A DNA stretch of 64,000 bases from Fulvia fulva (taxonomy: Eukaryota; Ascomycota; Dothideomycetes; Mycosphaerellales; Mycosphaerellaceae), in contig NC_063012.1 in assembly GCF_020509005.1 (NCBI RefSeq), forward strand, positions 3,038,001-3,102,000. The letters are read 5' to 3'. Position 1 is the stretch's first letter; each line of letters starts with the position of its first letter. A program made the translations under genes and the position numbers. The notes under the pieces are model-generated. The model did no database searches. It was given only the letters and a program-made list of their open reading frames with translations, and had not been told where the DNA came from. This document shows, piece by piece, positions 25,188 to 36,874 of the stretch.

Positions 25188-28100
25188 AGTCGACGACGAG
25201 AATCACCTATACGTAGTATCGGCTACGAACCTCTCGTCTTACTACGAGAGAGCTAAGTATTCTTACGCTAGAGCGTCGTAGGCGCGACGGGCGCGTAATA
25301 TAGGCGAAGCCGCGGTAAATAGAGGACTACTAGTAAAACGGGTATAAAAACTATCCGACGAGCGTATACTCGTATCGGGAGCGAGTCCCTCTTCTTTCTA
25401 CGTATAAGAAGGGCGCGGGACCGTATCCTATACGCTCGATAGGACACCTCTAGTATAAGTATAGAATTTTGACCTCCGGAGACCGTAAACCGAGCGGGCC
25501 GAGCGACGAACATTAGACGAGCGGACTATAGAATAATAACTAAGCGGACTATACGACGGCGTCGAGCGGACTACAAAACAATCTAGTATTTACTAGCGGG
25601 TAATACGGTAGGTAGGTAGATACGCGACGAAGCCTATAAGGGCCTATTAAACACCCGGTATAGGAACGAGGGTTCTGCCTAAGGCACTACCTATCCCGCT
25701 ACATAACGTACCTAGTCTAATATAGTAGATTACGACGAGGAAAAGACAATAGCCTAAGTAAGGAAAAGACGGCTATTAGGACGAGGAAAAGACGTATAAT
25801 ATAAGTAGATTAGTTCTATAATTAGGGAGGATCGAGGGTAGGGTAATAAGGAACTTTATATTAGTTAGTAGGTAGAAACGTAAGGAGTACGCTACCCGGC
25901 GTAGTGTGTACCCCGAGCAAACCTACGAGGTATAGACGGCCGCTTTCTAGAGATAGGCTACGGTAACGCGAAGGGCGTCAAAACCTAGGGCGTAGTATAT
26001 ACTAGTAGCGACGGCTAATACTATCTATATAGCCCGAGAGGACGGATACGTATGTCGGTCAATAGAGAGCACTAAAGGGCTTAGGCCTATAGAGGTGGAT
26101 ATTAGCTTAAGGAGCAAATAGGGAGGGAGGGCGTAGAGGGAAGCTTTTGCTCCGGGCTAACCTCTCGAAACGAGGCTATACGGTAGTGCTAGATAAGTAG
26201 GAAAGCGCGGTTAAGACTTGTTACCTTATCTCGTAGCTAGCTTACTAAATACGATTCCTTTCTTACGCGATATAGAACTAGCGACCCTAAAGGGTATAGA
26301 GACGTAGACGGCGAGATTAAGCGTAAGTACGATTAACCTATACTTCCTCTCGAGAGAGCTAGTAACGAGACTAGATAAGTACCGCCTAAACCTCTTACTC
26401 GAAGTAGGATTACACTATATCCCGATCTAGATAATAATCGAGGTAGGAGTCGAGGAGGAACCTATAGCGGAGCTACGCCTAAACTAGAAGAAGGCCCCGT
26501 AGGAGGAAATCCGAGACGAACTAGCGGTACGACTATACGAGAATAGAGTAAATACGGGACTAGAAGCGGGAACAGAAGTAGAATAAGAAGCCGAGCTTGA
26601 CAAAGAAGCCGAACAGATAACGACAGTCGTATAGGAGGTAGCTCGTCGGTATATACCCTATATTCGACCTTCTTAAAGACAGAAGCTATTCTAGACCCCG
26701 GCGTACGCGGAAAGGGTAAAGGAGGCGAGGAGGGCTAGACGAGAGTAGACGAAGGAGTATATATAAGTAATATAGGACGTATACTAAAGGGCTAGCTAAG
26801 CTAAGAAAGCCTAGATACGTCGGGATAAATAGCTAGACTAGAGAACGACGGTCGGGATCGTAATAGAGAATTCTAACTAGATATAGTAACTAGCGAGGTA
26901 GGCGAGAGCTAGAGGGACAGAGAAGACGCCTTACTTCCCGCCTATAGTCGATATAACGGGGACGCTAAGGTTAACGCCGGAGGTAAAAGCGAAGGCGTCT
27001 ACGGACCACTTCTTCTTAATATAAGTCGACGCGGACCTAACGGATATAGTAGGTACGTCGTACCCGGAACTACTAGACATATACTAGATAGTCTAGCTAG
27101 GCGAGGTTAAGGCCGTAATAGGACAGCTTAAGGGAAGAAAGGTCCTAGGGCCCGATAAAATCCTGAACCTCCTACTAAAGGAATATAAAGAGGAAATCGC
27201 CCCGAGCCTAGCTAAGCTCTTTACTACTTATCTACGGAAAGGCTACTATCCGAAGCCGTATAGAGACTCCCTAATAGTAGTTATCCGGAAGCTATAGAAG
27301 GAGGACTATAATAGACTTAAGTTATATAGAGCGATTACGCTCCTAAATATAGTAGGGAAGATCCTAGAGAAGGTAGTAGCCTAGAGACTTATAAAACTAG
27401 TCGAGGAGAACAACATCCTCCCGGAGACATAGATAGGAGGGAGAAGTAACCGCTTAAGCCTTACGGTAATAGAACTAATAACCGAATAGATCTAAACCCT
27501 CTAGTACTATAGACGGAATAGAATAGTATCGCTACTCTCTCTAGATATCTCCGGAGTATTCGATAACGTCTCCTACGAAAGACTACTCTATATAGATAGA
27601 TAGATATTTCATTAAGCTATTATAGTGCCCTTTGGCCTATATAGCTATACTATCTTGTTTTTGTATATATAGAGGGGAAACCGTGTTAGTAAAAACCCCT
27701 CCTCCTTCCCGCCTATCTTTTCCTCCTCGTTATCGTCTTAAATTTCCCTTATTAGGGGTACGCTAGTGTTATAGGCCTGCCCTAATAACTACCCTATCTA
27801 TAACCCCCCTCGCTTCCGCCTCTTATCTATCTACTCCTCCGTCTCGCTCGCGAGGCTAAACTACTAGAGGTATCCCTACTATAGTATCTACCGAGAGATT
27901 CGGCAAATGTTACCTTTGTCCCTAATAATTAACTTATAGTCTCTCCTTCCCGCTTAGTACCTCCAATTTCCCCTACCTCTCGCCTACTACGGGTATCGTA
28001 GTAGTATATGTTCTAGGTTTTACGATAGGTAGCTACACTAGTAGGCTAGGCTATAGATGTCTAGTACGCGTCTCCTAAACAGGTAGGCCCTTAATCTAAT

Positions 28101-31100
28101 ATATTCGGACCTAATTTGGATCGCTATGCTTACTTCGGCCCTTGTTAGGTCCCTATATAGCTAGTAATTATGTCTCTAGAAGGCTCGGAGCGCTATCGGG
28201 CCTATTGTCTTAGGGGGCTTCCTTTTCTAGTCCTGCTCCTATAGGTAGCTCGCTATCTATTCCGCTAGGCTTTAGGTCTTTGCCTTGCTCCCGCCGGCCT
28301 AGCGAGTCCTACGCTCCTCCTCCTTTCGTGCTAGCCATTCGGTACTTGTCTATACGGCCGTAAAGGTAGTAAGGTCATCCTCTTTTTAGCTTGTCCTATG
28401 TCCTACCCCTCTCCGGTAGCGGCTTTCTATCTTATTCTTTGCCTCCTAGATCGTAGTTTATACTAGGTAACCTATCGTCTTTGCCGCGTATTAAATTCTT
28501 ATTCCCCGGATATACTAGCCGATTAGTAGTATTCCTATCTCTATTTCTACCGGACTTATTAACGTTATCTTATATACGCCTAGTACCCTACGTAGGTTAC
28601 CTACCTATGTCCTATTTAGGGGTTGCTCTATCCGTTTCGGGATCGGCTTGCCTACGCCTCCTATTCCCTAAATCTATGCCCCGTATAATATAGCTAGTCT
28701 AACGATCGCCTTATATATTACTCTTGCCTTGTCGAATGTTACTCCCTATATAGATGCCGTAAGCCTCTTTATTAAGGCTTTATTAACTTACGCTCGACTC
28801 TAGGCTTTCTTAATCTATACATTCTAGCTTAGCTTCGGGTCGAGCTAGATCCCTAGTACTCGTAGCTCCGCTAATAGCTTAGTCTCGTAGCCTTAGATTC
28901 TTACCGCCGCCTTTATATTATAGTGTGTTCTCGCTTTACTAAAGTATATAAGTTGGTACTTTTTAGGGGCGAACCGGGCACTATACTTCCTTACCTACTC
29001 CTCGTATTTCTTATACCTATCTTTAAGAAGGCGATAGTTCTCTTCTGTCGAGTCTAACTAGGCTAGGATGTTTATATCGTCTACGAACCCCGATACTAAG
29101 GTTTACGGAGAGGTGAGTAGGGGGATTAGATCCGACATAAATATTAGAAATAGGATAGGGGAGAGAGTAGATCCCTAAGGTATTCTAGTCTCTACCTTTA
29201 CCGGGTCGGACGTATACCTTCCTAGGACTAGGTATATCGTCCGTTCCTAGAGAAAGGAGTAGACGAACGTTATTACCTACTAGGGGACGCCTTTCTACTA
29301 TAGGATATATATTAGCCTTTAGTATAAGACGTTATCAAAGGCCCCTACGATGTCGAGGGATAGTAAGGACGCCGCTCGGTTCCTACCGTAGTGCTAGAGG
29401 GTCTGAATTTACTCCGTAATTAGCTCTATTACTATTAGTGTCGATCGCTAGCTTCTTCCCCCTATCTATATTGCTAGGAGTACGTAGTTATCCTCGGTAA
29501 GCTACGTAAGTCTCTAGGCTACTATCTTTTCTAGGACCTTCCCTATCGTATTTAGAAGTACTATTAGTCTATACGACTTAGACTAAGTATAGTCTTCCTT
29601 CTATAGCTTACGTAGTACTACTATTATAGACTCTCTATACGGCTTCGGATAATACCCTAGCCGTAGGTACGCGGTAAATAGGTTTATAAGGCTCGGCGCG
29701 ATCTCTTCTCTATACTCTTTTAGTAGTACGTTTAGTATCCTATCTAGGCCTAGGGCTTTTCGTCCTTTTAGCTTACTTATGACTCCTATCACTATATTAG
29801 AGCTAACCGCCTAATCTATATCTAGGGGTTCCGGGTATATACTCGGGTCGATGTCCGTAAGGTCTGCCTCTACTTACGTCGAAAAGAAATGGTCGGCTAA
29901 CGCTTTTGCCTTGCCCCGGGGCGTAGCCTAGGCAATTCCTTCGCGGTCTACGATTAGGGGGAAGTGAGGGGCTTATTACTCTTTAGGTAGTCGTGCCTAT
30001 TTAGTAAGTCTCTATACCTGTTCCGGGTTTTCTATAACGAGCCCGATCGTCGCTCTCTAGTCCTATAGCTTATCGCGTCTTATCTATGCCTTCTTCTCTT
30101 ATGTCGCGTAATAGTATTGCTCCTACGTCTCTTAGGTATGCTCCTTCGTCTACTATCGCCTTGCCCTTCTAGCCTCCCTTACCTTCGTAGAGTATTTAGG
30201 GGTCTAGAAGGCCTTCTACTACGTTAAGGGCCGGAGTAACGGCGTGTATTATTCCGCTACTTACTATATAACCGAGGTAATCTGTTCCGCTACTTGATCT
30301 AGCTAAGCTGTCGTCTCGAGTTCTCTATACTATAGTAGGTTCGCTATTAGGAAGCCTCTTATATCGTCCTAGCGTGCCTTCTTCTAGTTACGGCGTAGTT
30401 CGTTTACTAGCTCCTCTATCGCCTTCACCCTAAGCGTCGTTTAGATAGGGATATAGTCTAAGGAGGCTTCTAGCGCGTAGTTCGGTCGGCATTAGACTAG
30501 TCTCTCTTTAAGTTCTCGTGATAGAAAGTATAGGTCGATTGTACTTATACTTATACGGGCCTTCTACGTCTCTATTCCCTTTAGTATTACTAAGGCCATT
30601 CCGTAGCGTACGGTTATATCTAGTAGCTTCCCCCCTAGAAACGCGTACGGGGGAGTAAATTCGAGTCCCTACTATAGGTAGTAGAGGTTAAAGTCGCCGA
30701 GGAGTACTTACTTCGTGTCTTAGCTTAGGGTCCGCTCTAGGTAGGCGAGGGTTCCTAGTTCCCTACTCGTCCGACCCCGCGGTAGCGGGTTATAAACGTT
30801 ATAGATCTAGATAGGGCCTTATGTCGTGTCGATCTAGATTAATATTATGTCTCCTAGGTTACCCTACTACGGTAGTGAAACCTTCTACGACTAAAGGTCT
30901 ATAGTCTTACTTACGTATATATATATCCTCGGGATAACGCCTCGTTAGCCCGCGATTACGGTATAGTATCTCCGGTTATTACAAGTAGCTAGGAGTCCTA
31001 CGTAGGGGTTGATCTATAGTTCCTATACCGTAATAACGTAGTGCCGTAGCGGGTCTAGCTCTTATAGAAAGTAGCGCTAGACCTTGTCCCTACTTTTGTT

Positions 31101-34100
31101 TACGTTATACTATACGATAGTAATGTCGTCGTATAGTATTATTCGTTATCCGTAAGGTCTATTTCCGTACTGACCTACTATATCTCCTAAGCCTATATCT
31201 CGCTATCTAGCTAGCCCTAGGGCCGCTAGGGCGCCCTAAAGATTCGTATTTAGCCTAGTTCGTTAGTAGCCCGGTTAAGGTGTCGAGGCCTACCGGGAGG
31301 TAGATACGTTTACGGTTAGGTTCCCTTATTCGTCTCTTCTACCCTCTTCCTTCTACTCGGCTCGAAGCCCTTATATACGGTAGGTCCCTCCTACTATCGT
31401 TAGGGGTACCTAGCTAGTATAGAGATCCTTACTTGTCTCGCTCGTTCTTATACTACTATTCTAGCTAGGTATTAGCTTAAATACGCTAGGTGCCTTCTAC
31501 CGTAGTATACGTACCTACTCTCCTTTTTTAGGCATTCCCTTCCCTAGTATAGGCCTACGTAGTGAGGATACCTTAGGGTCTTCTCCCCGTATTTTAGGGC
31601 TATATAACCGTACTGTTAGTATTAGAAGTATTGTAGTACCCTATAGCTACTCTAATAGATCTCCGTGTCTATTCTCTCGTAGTTCTAGAATAGCCTATTA
31701 TCTAGTATCTAGTTAGCTTGTTCCGCTGTCTCTACCTAAATAATAAGCGATAAATACGTCTTTTCTCGGTCTACTGTCTTATATAGCTATACCGCCTTCG
31801 TTAGTCGTACTCCTAGGGAGGTGTTCTAGTTCTATACTTAGAGGTAGGGAAGGTCTTCGACCTTGAATGTCCTAGGGACCCCGTAGGCGATAACGGTATA
31901 CTATTAGTAGGAGACTCGTACCGACTTCGCGACTTTAGTAGTCTACTCCTTATAGGTCTCTAGCTTTCGTCTATTAGACTCTTATACGGTAAAGAGTCTT
32001 ACTACGCCTATTACCTCTACCCTCGCCCTAACTACCTCCTTTTAGCCGATTCTATCGACAATCTCCTTACTTATTAGGGCTACGATTTCTTGTTTCTCCG
32101 CCGGATTAGTAATGTATAGGCGTACCGCCTTACTTACCTTTAGAGGGGGTTAATTCTTACCTACTACTACTATTACCTATATAGTTAGTTTCTAGGCTAC
32201 CTTCTATATTGCTTGTTAGATTGTCTTCGGGATTTAGTATAATAGCGCTTTTAGCGCTCCTAGTAGCTATGCTATAGTGTTCTTATATACCCGGGCTAGG
32301 TGTTCGTTATCCCCTAGTAAGTTTTCCGCCTCCGTATATAGGGTCGTCTACGCTATATTGTTTGTCGTTAGCCTCTACTTTCTATATAGTAGGCCTTAGC
32401 TTATGTCCTAGGTTTTTTCTTAGTTTGTTCCCCGGTTTGACTCTTAGTATAGAATATTCGTAAGGCTATAGCTCTCGTTAGTTACTATCCTTCGCTACTA
32501 TTCGGGGTCGCGCTTCCTAATTAGGTAGTTATCCTCCGTAACTCCGCAATTCTAGGGTCTGCCTTTAGGGGAAAGGGACCTCGGTTTTAGGGTTTTTTGT
32601 ACTACGATTGCGCCGCCGCTAGCGTAGGCGGGTCGCTACTACTTAAGTAGATTGCTCGTCTTAATAAGGGCTGTCGATTAAATAGTCCTCGTCCTAGTAC
32701 TATAAAGAGGTTAATACAAACCTTATCTCACCTCGTATATATACGTGACTACTCTATATACTCCGATAGAAGGGAGTCCCCGTATAGGCCACGAAATTTA
32801 TATACTCCTTCCTTAAAGAGAGGACTACGAGAATAGTCCTCGGGAGGTATAAATCTAAAAGGGTATACGAAGAGACCGGAATCCCCTAAGGATCTATACT
32901 ATCCCCGATCCTATTCCTAATCTTTATAGCCGACCTCATCCCCTTACTTACGTCCCCTTAGACTTCGGCGTTAGGCTTCGTAGACGATATAAATATCCTA
33001 GCCTAGTCCGCGATAACGGAGGAAAACTATAGACTACTTACGGAGAGATATAGAGTATACGAGGACTAGGCTAGACGCTACGGCGTCCGTTTTACCCTAG
33101 AGAAATACTAGCTAATCTACTTTAGTAAAGCGAGGACCTACTACAATATATAGGTAACTATAATAATCTAGGGATACGAGACAAAGCCCTACCCCGAACT
33201 CCGAGTACTAGGAATCTAGCTAGACCCGAAGCTAAGCTAGAACCTATAGATTAAGAAGGCCTAGAAGAGGGTGTAAGTAAACGAGGTATTAATAACACGT
33301 CTTACTAAGTTAACGTAGGGGGCGACCTTCGACAACGTAAGAATAATATATAAAGTAATTGTTCGACTATCGATACTTTACGGGGTATAAATCTAGGGTA
33401 CGGGGGGAGTCGATAAGCTAGTACCGCGACGGATCGAATAGCCTCTTAATCGAACCTAAGTAGGTGACTTAAGGAGAATTCTCGGAGCGTATAAGACTAT
33501 ACCGACGAGAGTAGCCGAGATAGAGACCGGGACACTACCTATCCGTTACTATATCTAAGGGATAAGGATCTAATATACGGCAAAGACGATAGAGTACCTA
33601 GTATAGTAAACTATCTATAATAAGACAGTACGAATCGTATAGAGATATAGCCGGCTATATATAGGACCGTACGTAAGGAGGAGTTAGAAGCGGGACGACT
33701 TACGGGTTTTTAGGAAAGTATAAGGAACGCCGGAGTAGCTAGCGAGGGAGGAGGAGGAATAAAGAACCCGGGAAAAGAAGGGGAGTAAGGGAAAGTCCTA
33801 GAGCCCCGTAGAGTAGGTAGCCGGCTACCTATAGGAATAGGAATAGAATAGTAACCCGCTAGTAAGAATAGGCCTCCTAGCCCTACGAACCTTCTAGAGA
33901 CATAACTACCTCCTATACCGCGACCTTATAAGGGTAGACGCAAGCGTAATAATCTAAATCCGGTCCGAATATATCGGGCTTAGGGCTTACTTATATAGAA
34001 GGAACGTCCTAGATATAGACAACCTAGCGTACGAGTATAGAAACCCGTCGTAGAACCCGGAATATATAGTCGTACGGTGCCTATAGTAGGTAGAAGGGCG

Positions 34101-34472
34101 GAGTATATAGAGAGCGAGAGCAGCTAGACGCGACTACTAGTTAATCGTTACGAATAAGAGTAACGTATAGAGGATAGTACGTTAGGTCATAAGATAAGGA
34201 TACCTTACCTAGTTTAAACTAGCTAACGAGACGGAGGAGTAGATAGAGAAGAGGAGGGAGACTAAGGGGATGTAGATAAGGTAGTCATTAGGGTAGGCCT
34301 AGAACACTAGTATACCCTCTATAAGGAAAGCGGGAAGGTAAATAACGGATAATAGTAGTATAGGAGAGGAGAGGGGATTTTACCGCGAGCGGTTTCCCCT
34401 TCGTAAGACAGAAGTACGTAGAATAGCTATATAGGCTAGGAGGCACTATAATAGCTTAATAAACAATATATA
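25188..34472 (+). mobile_element. LINE A'', second copy of LINE family A, interrupted by LINE D
   Basis: It is flanked by tattaaagttaatt at 25174-25187 and 34473-34486. It begins with the module shared with LINE C (25188-26266), then switches abruptly to the family A endonuclease (from 26267), so it lacks ORF1 and the endonuclease N-terminus. RT starts near 27080, is cut at 27594 and resumes at 32761 (GFVDDINILA near 32974). The C-terminal region and 3' UTR follow, with the 3' end aataaacaatatatat at about 34460-34472. Total element sequence is about 4.1 kb. It is densely RIPped and contains no intact ORF. Confidence 0.85.
27595..32746 (-). mobile_element. LINE D, Tad-like non-LTR retrotransposon, near full length
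   Basis: This minus-strand element lies in the RT of LINE A'' and is flanked by the 14-base duplication gactactctatata (27581-27594 and 32747-32760). At its 3' end (27595) there is a short (taga)n complement of a tetranucleotide tail. On the minus strand it holds RT (about 28900-29900; the longest intact piece, 29601-29792, reads KALGLDRILNVLLKEY; FVDD box near 29070-29095). The endonuclease is at about 30450-31120 (GDFNL near 30690) and ORF1 at about 31150-32560. About 185 bases of 5' leader differ from the module of the other LINEs. Length about 5.15 kb. RIP-type stops break it throughout. Confidence 0.85.
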
Positions 34473-34808
34473 TATTAAAGTTAATTCTAAAGGTAGTAAA
34501 CGTAGATTTAACTAAATAGCGTAGTTTGTCCTTAGGCGCTTCGCTAGAGACCGGACCCTTATACTAAGCCTAGATAAGTAAAGAGTAGGGTCTAAAGTCT
34601 TATATACGAAGCGCCTAAGGAGGGAGCACTATAATAGCTTAATAAACAATATATATATTAAAGTTAATTCTAAAGGTAGTAAACGTAGATTTAACTAAAT
34701 AGCGTAGTTTGTCCTTAGGCGCTTCGCTAGAGACCGGACCCTTATACTAAGCCTAGATAAGTAAAGAGTAGGGTCTAAAGTCTTATATACGAAGCGCCTA
34801 AGGAGGGA
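34443..34808. repeat. 183-base perfect tandem duplication spanning the LINE 3' end and its flank
   Basis: Bases 34443-34625 and 34626-34808 are identical by eye. Each unit holds the last 30 bases of LINE A'', one copy of its 14-base target duplication, and about 139 bases of flank. A segmental duplication after the LINE landed therefore explains it better than a second insertion. Inside each unit ccttaggcgcttcg and its inverse are 63 bases apart (34530-34543 with 34607-34620; 34713-34726 with 34790-34803), which looks like a tiny terminal-inverted-repeat element or a hairpin. Confidence 0.85.
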
Positions 34809-35662
34809 GTAGCTTAAAGCCTACTATAATAATAGAAGAAGCTAACTAGAAACGCGCTTAGAAGCGACGCGACTAATAGTTAGAAGCAGTAGGCGAGCTA
34901 CTAATAATCTTTAGAAGATAAGAAGTTATAGAGAATAATAAATAGTATCTGTTAGTCGTAGACTGCCGTCTCGGAGCAAACCTGACCATGGGGATGGACT
35001 CCGCAGCCACGCTGCCACCTCTGAGACACGAGCTCAACATGGCGTGCGGTATGTGGAGATGGAGATTCGTGAGGTATTCCAATCCATTGAGCATCCCATA
35101 TGCGCATTCTGTCGCGATCCGAGCGTGCACATGGGCAACATCCCATCATCAAAACTTGAGGCCACGTACGCTAAGAATCAGGTGACTGATTAGTCACCTG
35201 CAGCATCTTCAAGAGCAACACTTGTCTATTCTAGATAGACACATGCAATACACAGCCTGCTTTTGAAACACCGTATATGAGCCCGTACAATAACTTCCCA
35301 CACTTCTAACGTGATACATTCATGTGCGGCTGCTCGGCAAGCTCGGGTAATTCACCAGGCGGGCATGCTTGAGGGAAGCATGATCGCAGGGATAACATTG
35401 CTACGATGAGCTCTCCTGGTAGTCGTTCCATCGTGCATGCAGATTTTCAGCCTTGTATAAGTCGATGACCGAGTGACGTGATGAAACAGAAGGTGAAGTT
35501 CTCGTGAACAAGAGTTTGTGCTTTGCCGTTTCGAGTTCCAGACCTTGGAAGTGCAGGGCAGAGGGCACCAATCCACCAACCTCTCACATTGATGTCTCGT
35601 CATTGGACCTCTTTACTACCCTATGCACCTATCCTATTGTTGTCTCTAGCGATACGGTCAAC
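34809..35662. other. RIP edge and promoter region of the SMR gene
   Basis: Bases 34809 to about 34950 still have RIP composition (TA-rich, almost no TpG) but match no element I can name. From about 34960 composition changes abruptly to normal gene-space DNA with frequent CA and TG. A 9-base inverted repeat (caggtgact, loop gatt, agtcacctg) lies at 35179-35200. I see no gene here; short frames on both strands overlap and look like chance. Confidence 0.6.
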
Positions 35663-36560
35663 ATGTCTTATCAACACACTCGCTTGGGCGGCAATGGTAT
35701 GTACATGACAAGCTTCCAGTCATGTTCTGCTTACATGTATGTACATGGAACCCCGACTGACCTTGGAGCAACGCGTAGCTTTCAACCACGGCCCATCTTC
35801 AGCTTCACAACAAGAATACGACAGACTCCGTGATCTCGCCAGAAAAGAGCAAGGCCAACACCAGCACTATGCAGAAGAAGCACGTAAGGCGTACGAGCAG
35901 GGCGATGGAGGCAGAGCACACGACATGAGTGTTCAGTCAAAGGAACACGCAGCAAAAGCAGATCAATACAACAAGCAGGCCTCCGAGTTCATCTTCAGGG
36001 AGAACAATGCCGTCGGCAAAGTCCAAGGCGACACCATCGATCTTCATGGCCAATACGTAGAAGAAGCAGAGGAGATCCTGGAACAGCGCATACGATATGC
36101 GCAGCAAACTGGACAGTCACATCTCCACGTCATCGTAGGCAAGGGCAACCACTCTCCCAACCACGTTCAAAAGATCAAACCCCGAGTCGAGCAAGTCTGT
36201 CAAGAACTAGGACTGCAGTACCACACCGAGCAGAATGAGGGCCGTATGTTCATCGATCTGTCGGGCGGACACGGGCAACAGATGCCTTCATACGACTACC
36301 AGCAACACCACGAACCCCAACACCAGAACTACGGCAAGCCACATTACGAGACTGCATACCCAATGGGCAACAACCCGCAGTATGGCTATGCGCAGGCTGC
36401 TGGTGGCTATGGTGGACAACAGCAGATGCAGTACGGTGGACAGCAGCAACAGCAGCATGGTGGTTACCCAGGCCGGCCACAGCAGAATATGCAAGTCCAG
36501 GAGCCTGAGCAAGATCAAGGAATCAAATGCTGTGGCATCAAGATTTGTACAATCATGTAA
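35663..36560 (+). CDS. DUF1771/SMR domain protein with C-terminal CaaX box
   Basis: I read two exons, 35663-35696 and 35779-36560, giving 271 residues. The intron 35697-35778 starts gtatgt and ends gtag with a ctgac branch-like site; splicing makes MSYQHTRLGGN continue into AFNHGP. Residues about 20-88 form the helical DUF1771 region (YDRLRDLARKEQ ... EFIFRENN). Residues about 96-171 are the SMR domain, with the conserved IDLHG motif and GKGNHS. SMR domains bind or cut nucleic acid in several families, but the eukaryotic DUF1771-SMR proteins are poorly defined. The tail is rich in Gln, Gly and Tyr and ends CCGIKICTIM, whose last four residues fit a prenylation CaaX box preceded by a Cys pair. 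That suggests membrane tethering. The nucleic-acid role and the lipidation are inference. Confidence 0.88.
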
Positions 36561-36874
36561 TTGTGTGCTTGGGAGGGGAGGAAGTGTTGGTTTAGAGCGC
36601 ACGTTTGGATACCCAGTGAACAGTGAGCTATTGTAATTACGTGTATCCATACACAGGTTTGCTGACAGTGGAGATCTAACCTCGATACAGCATGATCCGT
36701 TTCGAATCCAGTCAATCTCATGTGCTACCCAAAGCATGCTATCAAGTGCTGAATGGCACTTCACTTACATTAGTCCAAGCAGACTTGGGGAATTGGCCGT
36801 GTCCTAGACCTGCTCGATGAAGTACAACACTTCCTGGACCATGACATACCCTCCCTCCGGCTGACAGCGACATA

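Noticed and set aside
25268..25513. Open frames of 60-85 codons inside the RIPped block (also 5763-5972, 11410-11598, 28481-28693)
   Set aside because: They lie opposite or across the LINE reading and arise where RIP left few stops on that strand.
35739..35778. Unspliced start of the SMR gene (MYMEPRLTLEQRV...)
   Set aside because: The segment has intron ends (gtatgt ... gtag), and splicing from the upstream ATG at 35663 gives an in-frame first exon.
36680..36740. Possible tRNA because of a ttcgaatcc-like T-loop
   Set aside because: No acceptor or anticodon stems can be drawn around it. I found no convincing tRNA or rRNA in the window.
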